Shown here in pieces: positions 47,551 through 60,557 of a DNA stretch of 64,000 nt (within the stretch, counting starts at the first letter, position 1; each line of letters opens with the position of its first letter). The notes below the pieces were generated by a model. That model worked only from the letters and a program-made list of their open reading frames with translations. It was not told the origin of the DNA and made no database searches. The stretch spans positions 19,023,690 to 19,087,689 of the forward strand of contig CM026423.1 in assembly GCA_014871385.1 (NCBI GenBank). The letters are read 5' to 3'. The DNA is from Ceratodon purpureus (taxonomy: Eukaryota; Streptophyta; Bryopsida; Pseudoditrichales; Ditrichaceae). A program made the position numbers and the translations under genes.

Positions 47551-50052
47551 TTATGCTTGTGCATGGGTTGATGGTAAGACCTCTTTCAAAAAATTACTAA
47601 GCTGCTCACTGTAGAGCTTTGGATGGCTCCGAAAGTGGTCAACATGAGGAGAGGACTGCAGATTGCATGCCCTCACCACCCGACCTGTCTTTCGCTGCTC
47701 TTCGATGAACGCTTCGACAGCTTTTACTGGTATGACCTTGTCAGCAGTGCTGTAGATGTAGAGTTGTGGGCATGGAGGTTGCTTCTTCTGAAGCACCGTC
47801 ACAACTTCTGATAAACGCCTGCAAATTGAATAAGGAAAGAGGATGAATACGTGCAATATAAGCGTATCACATTGAAGGCCCATACAAATCCGAAGATATA
47901 TCCTCATACACATAACTCTAAGTTCACCATCATACATTACGTTTCTGAGATAGTTTTTTAATTTAAGAGATAACAGAGAGTTGCTTAATGCTTACAGAAA
48001 AGTTTGGTGTTAACAACAGTTGGATTTAGTAGAATCATAGTTTTGAAATTTTACAAGAGGATATATGACACTCACTGATTAATAGCTGGCAGCTTCAAAA
48101 AGAGAGAGAAGAATCCTTCCAGAACTGATAGGACCGCAGTTTCAAGACCGTTGGCTCCCCCCATTTCCAAATTCGCAACGGAACCCAGAGAAGATGCTTC
48201 CACTGTAACACCTTCCTTAACTTCACCTTTCAACGAGGCTGGCTTTGTAGCACTGCTTCGTTTCTTCAAGAGAGCTGCCGAGAAACCTGATGCCCACACC
48301 TGAGGATCTGGGTCAGGAACTGGTGCAGAGTCTACTACACAACCTTTAATTCTTTCCACGAGATTTCCACCTTGCTTCTGCATCTTCTCCAGAATAGCTC
48401 CATATCTGCGTGCAAAAAAAAACCCCTGTCAACACTTGTGTTTCACTAAAATCTCTGAACACTCAAACAGAGATTTATAATGGCGATCGCATGCATCGTT
48501 GTGCTATAGATGGAGTAGTCTCAACTCCAATTCAACTCAAGCTGGGTACCCTAAATCCTGACAACAGTAATTATCCAGCGGAATAGCAATGTCTGTTTTC
48601 TCAGTGAGCATAGACTAAGAGTTCTCAGACAACCCAAAGAGCAAATGCAGCCACGGATTTCATTTTTAAACTTAAATTTCTACAAGCCTCGTATACGTTA
48701 ACCCTGCGACGCGTGTATCACTACTTGACACTAGAAGACCGAATGCAAAACTCTCAGACAGAAATGTGCACTTGCTTTAAAATAACATAGCTACATAACT
48801 TAACAGGCATCGAGAACCCTGCTGAAAATCGAAGAGAAAAATTGAACAGAACCAACAAAAAGGCGAGTAAAAGCATCACTCACGTCAGCCAGCCAGTGTT
48901 GCTAAAGGTATGAAAAATGAGCTGCTTCTCGCCCTCCAAATCCACATGCTCCCCCTGATCGGACAACCACTGAACAAGATGGCGTGCCAAGGCATCCACA
49001 TGCTCCTCTGCGTTTCCCTGACCCTTAAAGCTCAAGATATCCGTCATAGGAATCACGAAAGTAACAGCATGAATCCCTCTCGCATTATACCACTCAGCAT
49101 ACTTCTTCAGATGCTTCTGCTGCGCCCCCAACCACCCAAGCAGCACCACAGTAAGCATCGGCTTCTTCACAAGCGGGTCCTCATCACCACCATTCCTCCC
49201 AACCGGAACATTCCTCCCAGCCGGAACATGCCACGCATGAAGAGACTCCGATGGCTGCGTAGGAGAAGAATCCGGCACCGACGACTGAAACGACAGAAGA
49301 GTCGAAAGCAGAGACTCCAAATAAGCAGAAGAATGCGTCTGCGCAGCAGAGCCACCGAGCTTCGCCAATGCCGGAGGAGAATCCACTCGCCCTTCAAAAA
49401 CAGAGTAATAGGGCAAAGTCGAAGAACCAACAAAGCTACCCTCCTTCCTCAAACCACGAAACGCGCCCGTCATAAACTTCTCCGTCACGGGCGCGGAGTA
49501 CAACCCTGAAGTCGAGAAACAGAACGGCGCGAGCGCAGGCAGGTTCACAGCACTCATCCCCGGAGACAGCACCGAATGCGACATGGATACCTGCGGTGAC
49601 ATTACAGACGTCGCAGCACAGACCGGCAACAAGTGCCCGGTCGCCCTGCGAGAGGAAACTGAAAGCAGAGAGCCAACTCCGGGCGCTCCTTGCGCCAGAG
49701 AAAAGTCCGACGACGCGTAGGGAGGGGACGCCGAGGAAGGCTCCCGAGCGCTCCCCGCAAACGCAGTCGGAGGGGAGAGCGAGCCAGCGGAGGACAGAGG
49801 AGGAGAAGCGCAATCCTTGGTAGGGAAAACTCTCGACAAGGAGACGGAGAAAGGGGAGCTCTCCACCGAGCCGGAGACTCCCGCGGCGAGCGAGGAGAGC
49901 GGAGGCAGAGGCATCGATATCGGCACCGCGTAGAAGAGAATCGGCGTCGCCTTCAGATGCAACTTGTCCGGAATGTCCACAGTCGCGGCTGCGCTCGCGA
50001 GCACTGCGGCTGCCGCCGCTATGGTGCCATGGACTACGCGTCCCCCTCCCAT
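47551..50052 (-). CDS. TMEM53/DUF829 alpha/beta-hydrolase-like protein
   Basis: Three exons: 50052-48884, 48405-48076 and 47818-47551. All are in phase, giving 588 aa. The first ATG in frame is at 50052; the longer open frame begins with TTG. The first 290 residues are Ser/Pro/Ala-rich, with a hydrophobic Ala-rich start that could be a targeting sequence. The DUF829 domain begins near 296: TVVLLGWLGAQQKHLKKYAEWY, then HTFSNTGWLTYGAILEKM with the Ser at the nucleophile place, VVDSAPVPD, LYIYSTADKVIP, and HVDHFRSHPKLYSEQL with the likely catalytic Asp and His. TMEM53-type proteins are membrane-associated, in animals at the nuclear envelope. The plant role is not known. Confidence 0.86.
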
Positions 50053-50054
50053 GA

Positions 50055-51950
50055 ATTCACTCCCCGCACATACACCCAAATCTCCCCCAATTGCCAACCC
50101 AAATCGTCACGCCCTCCAATATCCCACCCCGCAAACCACTTCACCACCTCGAAACGTCTCACCTTCACCCACGTCTAGAAACCTTCGCCACCCCGAGCCG
50201 AAACCTCAGTCCGAGCCCGAGGAGAGTCTGATCGACCAACACAACTCCAACTGCAACTAGAAATCCTAACGACGAGCTCGTCGACTACAAGCGTCAAGAG
50301 ATCACTCAATGAATCACTCAACACAATCACCACACCTGAACCTTCAGATAAAACTTCCCAACTTGACTACTACCCACGTCGATCAGAAGAACTTATAAAC
50401 CACGGCCCTCATCACATAACCTTCACTTAAGAGGCTGAGCTATATTCTAGATATGTCTGCAAGACGACCCACGGTGTCGATCAGAAGAAGTTAACCACGG
50501 CCCTCATCACAGAAGAGTCTGCACTAGATTGTGTCTGCGCAATAGACCGAGTCGATCGAGACTAGCTTGAATGAAATGATCAGTCACTCGTGAGCTTGAT
50601 CGATGAGGACGCCGCGCCTCAATACAAGAATCTAGATATGTGATCGATGAGTGAGTGAAGGTGTTGACCAGTATTGAAGTTTAGTGGAATGATGGTGGTG
50701 ATCAAGACTGAGGGAGTGATGGCCTGGCTCCCAGATCTGCGACGCGGTTGTTCAGGCCCGGAAGGAGAGTTACCGAGGACTTGATCTGGAGCGAGTATTT
50801 TGTGTCAGTTTGAACAGAGTTGGAACCCGCCTCGGAGTTTACGCCGACTGACCGGGAGAGTTGTTGATTGAGCGACGCACACGGCGAGTAGTGTGTTACA
50901 GGTAGACTGTAGTGAAGTGGGTTCAGTCAGTGGGCCGTGCAGTTGGGGAGGGAGTGAGGGAGTGAGTTTCCTGGTATTATGTGTGTTGGAGAGTTGTAAG
51001 TTGGATGGTTGGGAGTGATTTATAATTTATAATTTATATACATTCTTTATGATTTCATTTTACTTTTTTACTTTTTACTTTTAGGTAGTGTTCTGGCACA
51101 GCCTGGCCGCTACAGTGTAGTGACTCTTCTGGATTTTGTGAATTCTGTGAATTTTGTGAATTACGGAAGGACCTTTTTCTGTGAAGTATGATAGAAAGGA
51201 GAAAAATGCGGAATCTAATGAGACCACATAGATCTCCCATGCCTTCCAACTATTTGGAGTAGAAATTAATAACACAATAGAAAATATTGTAATATATTCT
51301 GGAAACTTAAATTAATCTAAGGAAAAATTAATTATGACAAATTTGTGCTGACCAATAAGTAATAATGCTTTTGATCATTTCTTGGTATTACTCGGCTATT
51401 AAAATTGTTCTTTCTTTTGGTGCTACTTTATATTTAATCCCTAAAGGATAATCTTCCATATTTGGGCTTTTTTAGAATTTGGACATGTACCTGTGACTTC
51501 AATTTAAGTCAAGATTTTATGAAACTTTTTATGAACGTTTGCCGTAACAACAGCTTTGAGGGAATATATATTTTTTTTCAATTAGACATTATAAAAAAAA
51601 AAATTATAGTACCCGCAGTGAAATTTTGTATATTCCAGCAGCCATGCTAAATACATCTATCATCTTTGAGATTTTTTCTATAAATACTCAAAGTTGTCAT
51701 CTTTGAGGTTTCCCGAATTTTTATTTTTTTAGTTCAAAATGTTCACTCCACAAAATATCAATGTTTTCTCACCGTTCTGGGCATTGTACTAAAAGAACTT
51801 CTTCTTTCCTTCATTTAAAAGTTAGAATATTTTTTTTTTGTTTTTTTTTTTTTTAATTTTTAATTTTTTAACTCAAAGGATGGATATCAATCTTTACTTT
51901 GACCGTTTGGATTGGGACTTTATAACATAATGGAATTTCTAGATAAGAAA
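50055..51950. other. Upstream of the DUF829 gene, with a 37-bp duplication
   Basis: GC-balanced promoter/leader DNA to about 51000, then AT-rich. GTCGATCAGAAGAA followed by ACCACGGCCCTCATCAC occurs at 50379-50415 and again at 50476-50511. No gene is recognised. Confidence 0.55.
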
Positions 51951-52132
51951 TACTTCCTTTGTCACACTAAAAGAGCATAGTTAGCTAATAATAGCAGATT
52001 TAAGGAGAGCTCTAAATTTAGAAACAAGTTGGAAAAATTTAGAAATAATTTGGCCAAATTTAGAAACCACTCTCTTTTTTTGAGACAGATTATTTTATCA
52101 AAGCATGCTCTTTTAGTGAGACGGAGGGAGTA
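51951..52132. mobile_element. Stowaway-like MITE (Tc1/mariner type)
   Basis: The right end, read inward on the minus strand, is TACTCCCTCCGTCTCACTAA (52132 back), the classical Stowaway terminus next to a TA duplication. It continues with AAGAGCATG. The left end at 51951 is a decayed match, TACTTCCTTTGTCACACTAA then AAGAGCATA. Total about 182 bp, AT-rich and without a gene, as usual for these elements. Confidence 0.82.
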
Positions 52133-52139
52133 TGAATTA

Positions 52140-55080
52140 GCATTCTTTTGTATTCGACTTAGTAAAACAAATTCTTGAATTTAAAAACAAGTTGGACAAA
52201 TTCAACATTCTACACTTGTTTTTTCTGTGTAATTTTTTAATACAATTAGCTAACTTACTTGTCTTTGTCATGCACCAAAACTGCCAAAATCCAAAATGCA
52301 AAAAACGTAATGGAAAAAAAAGTTAGAGTATATTGACGTAGTCAAAAATCGTATCAAAAAAGTTTGTTTTTAAATTTCAATCGCTATAGTCTTTTAATCT
52401 CTACAGTCGATTGTGATGAAATTTATTGAGCTATCTACTACAAAAATCTAATTGAAGATCTTATAGTTAAAATTAGAAAACAATGTTTTTTAGTCATTCA
52501 TGCTTTTTACATTGAAAAGAGCAGTTTTGAAGCGTTTTTTTTGTGAAACATAGTCAAGGAACTTTAGGGGTTAAACTCTAATTTTTCATGTAGTCCACGT
52601 GATGGAGATGAATTCATTCTGGAGGAGAATCCGTTGTGAATTAAGAACTGCCGGTTTGGTTGAGTAGAAATTTTAATAAAGTAGGTTTCAAGCTTCGTCT
52701 TTGAGTAGAGAACCGTTTGTTCTTGAATCCAGTTAATATAGTTAGAAAGCAATTTCACTACACGTCGTTGAGCGTTGTAATGTACAAGGTAGTTAAGACC
52801 TTTGATTGATGGTTACGTGTGAGGCTGCATCTTGGTACTTTAGCCCAAACCAAAGTCCGAGTGCAACGTTTCACCTTATGTCCAAGTGACATGATTGTTT
52901 CCGGCCACATATATTATGATTGTGTAGTGAACACACAATGAGGAATGATTCTGTATGTTCTCCAAGCTCACACTCCTCGCTTGTCTGCCACAATCACCAC
53001 AGTCTCGGTTGCACCATGCCTTTTCAAGTGGCTGCAAAACAATGTTTATTACCTTTTGAAATGATTCTTTGAAAGATTGGTGGAGATGCCATCCTCGTTT
53101 GCAGACTTTACCCAGATGGCTAATTTCAATCTACTGCACATACTGATGAAATAACTGAAAAGCAGTATTTTAGTTTTTTCCTTTGAAATGCATCAACTCA
53201 AATTCGTAATCTTTAGTGCTGTAATCCATTTTCAGAAGATAAGCCATTCTTCAACTGTAGAATATTACCGGTACATGTCAAAGTGGTTCTTTTTGATAAA
53301 AAACCTCTGTCAAATGGGCTGTTCAGAACACAAATACCATATTGAAAGGGACTCATATTTTCTGTGAAACTGAAGTTTTCTTTGAGTAAAAAACTCCATG
53401 ACTTAGCGGTATGGTTCAAGTTACACTGCACCACAATCCACTGCATATTGAATCCGTATTATGCACACAAACCACATCACACTCAGAGTGGTTGAACAGT
53501 GAATTACATTAGACCCTGGACAACCAATTGCAGGTCCAAGATACATCTCTTTTAGCTGACGTAATTCAACCTCCAAAAGCACCACCTCCTTCACACTCCA
53601 GCCAACAAACTTCCATCGAACCCACCTCAATGACCTCACCTCTCCTTTTTATGTAAAAGTAACCCCACCAATTGGGCCACCCTCTCTCATTCCAGCCACT
53701 TCCATTGGGAGAAACACCCCACAAATCTATCCAATTACAAGAGCCTCTCCACCGTTTAGCATAGCCTGATAAGCCCACCAGGAGAGCCCCTCCACGTGGC
53801 ACCTAGTTTTTGAAGGTTCCCATATCTCCAAACACCCACATGTCCTCAAAAAACGAATGTCTTATGAGCCATATTTAATGAGTAAAATCATCATCATGGG
53901 GTCTTCTGGGTCTGCCACGTGGGCCCTAATGTTGTAAGGAATCCTATGTGGCGTTTTGGAGGGTGAGGTGGACGAGTGGGGTCTTCCCAGGTGGTTTTCT
54001 GTTTCTCTTTGGAATCATTGGAGGGTAGCTTTGCAGGAATGCCACCAGAGGTGGGTTTCTCTTGGACCACTGGAATATGTGCTTCTGATTGTAGGGAATA
54101 TGCTTGGAATTATGCAAGCCTATCGCACCGTTTTTGAGGTGGTATCAAGTGGGAATAACATTTGTTGATGAACTCAAATCATTTTTGCTCCTTGAGCAGA
54201 GCTGGGGTGTTTCTCAACGGCTTGAATCAGGAAGGAGATTAGTGTTATCTGGAGTGTTGATTGAGTGGAGGGAATATACCGTAGTGAGATTTATAAGTCT
54301 GGAGATTGCTTACTCTTATATAGCCATAATATCCATAACATCCTTAAGCCAAGAATACGGGCACCAAACCGGGATACTCTTTTGATTGCTTTAATCGTCC
54401 CTGAAATAAAAATAGTATTTCAGTACACATTCTTCTGCTGCCAAGCAGCAAGAGCCAAGTAGTGATGAGGCTAAAAAGGGGTACAAAAAGATTTCTATGA
54501 AGAATGCAATGCAGTTCTCTCCAATATGTGGTATTTACATCAACACGAAGGTTCAGGACGAGGCCCTGGACGTTCCTTTACGTATAAGTTGGGTGGTGCC
54601 GGGTGATACAGGTACTAGGTAGACTATGGTGTACAAATGAACTCAACTGAATATTTGATAGATCTCTGCACCTATAGAAATGATATTGTTCAATCTACGA
54701 GAGTTTGTTTGCGAAAGCTACTCTCGAGACAACTCCGGGTGAGAAGAAAGCAAGCGACAAGAGATCAGATCCTGCACTAGCACCAATGTGAAAGATTGTT
54801 ACTGGTGCGAAATGAGACAGAAGCACCAAAGATATCAGTAAAACCTCTTCATCAGTCCTGAAAAGGCCTAGGACGAAATTATTCTCAAAATTAACCTCAA
54901 ATATATCAGCAATAACCACATTCGGTCATTGCCGGCCAGGCTGATTCGCTTATATCAGCCTCGTGAAAGACTGAGCAACTACGAGAAAGAATACTCAGCG
55001 ATTGGAGGAACATGGTATCCTCTCTGCAGCATAATATCTGTTTCAAGTGCCCAATTCCAAATGCTGTAGGTGTCTAATAC
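52140..55080. other. Intergenic, no supported gene
   Basis: AT-rich to about 53500, then more balanced. Open frames on both strands at 53566-53802, 53956-54385 and 54695-54919 have no domain. 54600-55086 is probably RHIP1-like 3' UTR or its flank. Confidence 0.45.
53793..53921. promoter_or_regulatory. Pair of CACGTG G-boxes without an assigned gene
   Basis: CACGTG occurs at 53793-53798 (in CCACGTGGCACC) and at 53916-53921 (in GCCACGTGGGCCC). Both have extended ABRE/G-box flanks. They suggest a promoter or a non-coding transcript start, but I found no gene next to them. Confidence 0.35.
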
Positions 55081-55086
55081 TGCAAC

Positions 55087-58000
55087 TTAAACTGAGATCC
55101 CATAACCTGCAATGTTCGAAACTCGTTTATCCAAAGCGTGCCGCTGTTGCTTGGCTTCAGAAGTCATAGCCGCGACCTGATAACCGTATGCTTAATTAGA
55201 AAGGAGAAGAAGTACAATATAAAGTGACAGCATGCAAGATTTCCCTCAAAACAATGACAATAAGTCTACAGTTTCAATTTGGTCATTATAAATATTGGTA
55301 CACAAAGATTGCACATGGACATCGTCGTACCTCGGCTCGCAAACGCAATGCTTCCCTGCCCGGCAGGTCACGCAAGTTGTCCATAAGCACTGCTACAAAT
55401 CCACATTTCATACCGTCAGACATTACATGTTAATGGTTGGTAACATAACCCGCTCCTGTCAACTTCAGGCGGCTAACATTTTCACAAGTTTGGCAAGATA
55501 AAAGACCAGAGTAATTTTACCATGAGCAGGGCAAAAAGCAAGACGGTCTTTAAGAAAGACTGCGGCACAAGGAAGCATAATCGTTTTGAAAGAATAGCCA
55601 AGAAAAAGACAACATGCATTCTACCTCTGGCAGAAGATTCAGTTTTGTAGGCGCTCCTAGAGAGGCTGCTTAGCTGACTTCCACTATTTCTGCCAAATAT
55701 CTTCAAGTATCAGAAAACATGCAAGAATGACCTCATCTTCTGACTATGTATTCGTGGTATTGATGACGGCTCAAACTCAAATTTCAATCAGAGCAATTCC
55801 AACATGTTCCAAATTCTTACTTTAGTTTGGTCTTTCCCCGCAACATCTCCTCTTCTGCAAGCCTTGCTCTCTCCTGTAGGAAACTCAAAATATTAGCGTA
55901 TATCAACATTTTTGCAATCGCTTTAAAAAAGCAGAAGAAAACTGAGTAACATTTTTTTCTAAATTATCTCTTTGTTACACCAATTCATTATTCACTTGGG
56001 CTTTCGGGAAATTAAAACATATAAAAAAGAGTAAATGCAAAACGGCAAAGGAAATTACCTCGAGCTTCTTCGTTTCATTTCTCAAAATATCTACTGTTTG
56101 TCGCATCTCTTTCACCTTTGTCTCTGCGCGAGTAAGCATTGCCTGTAAGAAAGACAAAAAACTTAGAGATGGCGACTTCCAGCTTATCATGTGAGGAGTT
56201 TTTGAGGAGTAAGATCCAGACACAACATCTTGTTTCGAAGTCAAATTTCAGGTGAGCAAAACATGACCAAACTAATTAACACCGTGGTGTGAATTCTTTG
56301 GAAGTACCTGTTCACTCTGAAACCGCCCGATAGTATGGCGATATAGAAGCCGCCTTGGTGCTGCAAAGGACACGTATTCAGTAACATCAAAAAGGAAACA
56401 CGGTCTCTACAAAAATGAATTTCACATCACACTAAAGTACGCCACTCAAATGCCCATTGAACTATTACACAGCAATCGAAGTGTATTGCTACTGCACACT
56501 GGCATAATTACGTGATACTACAGTCCACTAAATGGAGTCAGAACCAGAATTGAACACGGATAGGCCTAAGATGCCAAATATAACCACAACTCTGTGACTG
56601 GCAACTCTCTAAAACTCAACATGTTACAAATTGGTAACACTCAAATGTCGGACCACGTGCCAATTTGTTTTTCGGCAAATTTAAGCGTAGGTTAGGAATA
56701 CAGAACACAATCACAGATGCACAGAAGAGAATGACACGGAAAATACTTCTCAAAGCAAGGATCGCCGTCACCCCAAGAACTCCATAAGTTATATTTGGAT
56801 TCTGAGCAGCTACATGTACACCCTCTGCACATATATCGACCGGAAATATGTCAATCAAATGCCACAAGGTCACTAGCCCATCCTCAGATAATGACCATTG
56901 CAACGACAAGGACGTCTACAGGCTAAACCTGAGTAGGTCCACCGAGCACCATTCTGCCTTCCTTTAAAACATAGAGAATCATTAAACACTTCAAACAAAC
57001 AACCGTGTACGCAAATAATTCTCCGGCTGTCATTGGCTCATATGAGAAGGTCCATAACGCCAACAAGTTACGGCAACTACGCCAATAACCAGTAGAGAAT
57101 ACATGTCTACTAAAATTAAGTTGATTCCCAAAATCGCAGGGCATGTTTGTTTAATCATTCAATTAAAAAGAGGTAGACGCCAATACCTTTCAATTTCTTA
57201 AAGAAGAGACCTTCGTAGTGGAAGTATTCTTGCTTAGCTCTATCTGCATATTTCTGCAGATTCACAGACTCCAAAATATCTTCTTAGTCCCCTCATAAAA
57301 TTGAATTCACTCTTACTACCTTCACAGACGCACATACGCATAAAATTATGATGCGAACAAGAACCCAAACCATCTACAATCACACCGTCTCGAACAGTAT
57401 GCCAGGAATTATTGGATGGCAAATATGAGCTAAAACTCTGCCACAGCAATCTTAACGGAAGCTGAAATAAGTAGTGAAGGATTCTTATGTTCCCAAGATA
57501 TTCGTAGCAATGAAAACCCTTCCAGCCGCATTGCTAGGCCAATAGACATAACCTAGCAATGGACATAAAACACCAATTGTCTCGACAAACATAAACCCTA
57601 AATATTGGCTCAACACTATATTTCAATTCTGAGAAAGATCGATCAGCATGTGGCACCCATAACCTCCGCATTGTACGTGTCAATGCCCTTCCATCAGCTC
57701 AATTAGGTACACTCGAACGTAACAATTTAAGAAGCTCGCAGAGGATGCCTAGCATCCAGAGCTAACCCTAAAAAAAAAACTTCCGCGACAATACTGAATT
57801 GCGACGACCAATTCCGATTAATCCTTCAACTAAGACCTCCAAACAATTACACAAAATTTGGAAACCCCTCCCACTAAAAGTACAAAGAAACAAGGCAATC
57901 CACGCCTCGTAAACCATTTCCAAATCGGAAGCGCACTCGAGTTCGCTCGCCATTACTAGCCATTCCACAAAGCTTCCTATTCGCGAACGCATTCTAGCTG

Positions 58001-58470
58001 GCGCATTACAACCACAACCTCCTCTTCCAACTAAGCTCTACTCCAAAGCAGAGCAACACTAACTCCCACCACAAGAGCGCATCCAATTCTCCAACGATCG
58101 AACGCGATCGCCGAATAATGCACATCCACGACGAAATTACAGCTCCATTACCACGAAACAAAACCCCAGCGACACTACGATCGAGAGCTAGGGTTTTGAG
58201 CTCCCCAACACACCACCTCACTCCCGGAAAAACCAACACCATCTCCGAGAATAAAATGCGTGGTACAAGAGGAGAGAATGTAAGAATTCCGACCTGAGCT
58301 GTGGCGAAGTGCTGGCTGGACGCGTCGTGCAGCTGGTTGATCTGCACGCGGGCCGTCTTAATCGCATCGTCCGTGGACGAGAGCGCCTTCTTGCCCATGC
58401 TCTGCGCCTGCGCCGTGTAGAAGCTCCAGGAGTCGTCGCCGGAGTTGGAGGCGTCGCCGGGGAGCCCCAT
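55087..58470 (-). CDS. RHIP1-like membrane coiled-coil protein
   Basis: Nine exons: 58470-58294, 57253-57187, 56824-56747, 56360-56308, 56142-56059, 55873-55821, 55689-55625, 55392-55331 and 55176-55087. All are in phase, giving 242 aa. The N-terminal part is soluble (SWSFYTAQAQSMGKKAL). One hydrophobic segment lies after NPNITYG (about 92-106). RRLLYRHTIGRFQSEQ leads into a coiled coil (RAETKVKEMRQTVDILRNE and RARLAEEEMLRGKTKL), and a GYGISV terminus closes the protein. This order and ending match RGS1-HXK1-interacting protein 1 of plants as I remember it; in Arabidopsis that protein takes part in glucose and G-protein signalling. Exon 1 has overlapping GC-rich open frames on the other strand that I treat as shadows. 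Confidence 0.75.
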
Positions 58471-58925
58471 GGTGTGGCGCGGGCGTGGGCGAGGGTTTGG
58501 TCCGGCGATGGCGATGGCAATGGCGATGGCGATGCGCTTGTCCGCCTGTGCCTCTCCTGCTTCGTTGTTTTGTGTCGTCTCTCTCCCTTGGCCTGTTTTT
58601 CGAACCCCCTCCCTCTTCGCTCCCCCCGTGCCTCTCCCTTAGTCTGGAATGTGAATACCTCCTTCCATCTTGATGTGTTCATACTCCCATGGTGGGACAT
58701 TGCACTTGAAATAATTTCCATTTTCACATATAAATGATAGGGATACAATTTATAAATATGTAACATATAAAACATACAAACTATACTAAATATATAAAAC
58801 ATGGGAAATATGTAAAATATGTACTAAAACATTCAAGTAATAATGATGAAAATATTTATGTAAAGAATTTAGAAGGAATTTCAAAGAATTTATGTAACTT
58901 TTGAAGAGAGGAAGCCATTATATAA

Positions 58926-59586
58926 CTTTACTACTATAGCTATATATTATGAATAGTTGAGAATTTATAAAAAAAATAAAATAAAAAAATAGAATAATGA
59001 ATGAGTTTATAATGAAATATTTAATTTAGATTTTATTAATTATTTTAAATCATGTGGTTCTATATTGAATCCAATGTATATTATTTGTCCATTATACGAC
59101 TCTTATTTGTGCAATGTAAATATTATTGTAATTTTTTATTTACATGGTTACTAAAAATAATGGTTTATTGATTTAAATTTTATTTAAGGCTTTTGTAGTT
59201 TTAAAAGAAAATAGTTTAAAATTTCCAATTTTTGTTTAAAATAAATCTGAATAGGTAGAAGATACATGTGGTAAATTTGGATGAAAATGGATGTTTATCT
59301 CATTTTTGGAAAACAAATAAATAAAGATATAACTTCTTTGGCACTAAATTCAAATTTTTGCAAAAAAAATGATTGAACACTTATTCAATAACATAGAATG
59401 TCCATTTTTCTATTTTATAATCATACAAATAAATAGCCTTGATTTAAAATTTAAAATTCATCAATATTATTTTAAACAAAAAACGCTTTTAAATACAAAG
59501 TCTACACTATATTAAAGTATTAATAATCCCATATCTTATAAAATATATCTTTAAATGAATATTTTTTTTACATATTTGAAATCACC
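58926..59586. repeat. 650-bp dispersed repeat, copy 1
   Basis: AT-rich block starting near TTTACTACTATAGC and AATAGTTGAGAA and ending TTTACATATTTGAAATCAC. It is matched along its length by 60558-61206 in the same orientation, with many substitutions and small indels. Shared phrases include ATTTAGATTTT, GGTAGAAGATACAT, TTGGCACTAAATTCAAAT and AAATAGCCTTGATT. Confidence 0.9.
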
Positions 59587-59589
59587 ATG

Positions 59590-60555
59590 GTCTTGGTGAG
59601 AACATTATTAATTTGTATCTTGGAATCTCTAATTTCTATTAGATAATTGATAATTCTATTATAATAAATAAATGATTTGATTTTTTCATTTTTCTTCTCT
59701 TTACAATATTTCCAAAGGCCATGCCCTTTAGTCTGAAAGGAGAAACCTTCACAAGACCTTTGAACACTTGACTTTTCAAAATGGCCTTTAAATCCTAATC
59801 CAATTACCATGATGCTAGGTCATAAAGAGAAACATTACAAGTATATTTTAAGATGTGACCAATGGGTGATGTGAGCACAAAAATGGATTATTCTACTAAC
59901 AAACATTAAGGAATTACAAAGATGCAATTCAATAATTCATAGAAAAATTATTAAAAAAATTATTTTAAAATTCAAAAAAATATTTAATCTATTCACTCAC
60001 AATCATATCTAACCTTTTCGGTCATGGAAAATAGTGGCGTTTACACAAACCCTAAAAAAATGGTAACGCTCTTCATGATAGTATTTCAAGTTCAATTAAC
60101 AATTATCTAACAATATGTCTTACCAGGATCTAACTAAACTATCTAAATTGCACCAACTACATAATTCTGGAATACTACAAAAGAACGAAGAAGGCCACAA
60201 GAGAAAAAATGACAAATCTTAAAACCACAAAACCAATTAGATTTTGTAGTGTAAAAAGAAAACCCCACATACTGAGAGAGTGAACAAATCCATTCATTTA
60301 TAAATTAGTCCATTCATTTACAAAATAGCACAAAACATTGAAAATTCAAATAAGGGAACACATTATACTAATGCCGGTATCACAACTACACCTTCATTCG
60401 ATAAGAATTCTTTAAAAATTCCCTAAATCTTTATATAGTAGCTAAGTAGGAAATAAAAATATCCAAGACAATAACCGCTAAGACAAAGAATTGTGCGTCA
60501 GGAGCCATCACCACGAAAAAGACACTACCACCTTTTGAAGAGACAAAATCCACTA
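59590..60555. other. Spacer between the two repeat copies
   Basis: About 970 bases, AT-rich, no gene. I looked for retroelement signs (primer site after copy 1, polypurine tract before copy 2) and found none that convinces. Confidence 0.5.
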
Positions 60556-60557
60556 TG

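Noticed and set aside
49690..50260. Long plus-strand frames opposite the DUF829 first exon
   Set aside because: Arg/Ser-rich shadows of a GC-rich exon. The minus-strand frame has the domain and clean splice phases.
58309..58737. 142-codon plus-strand frame over the RHIP1-like first exon
   Set aside because: GC-rich shadow frame without a domain. The minus-strand exon joins in phase to eight further exons.
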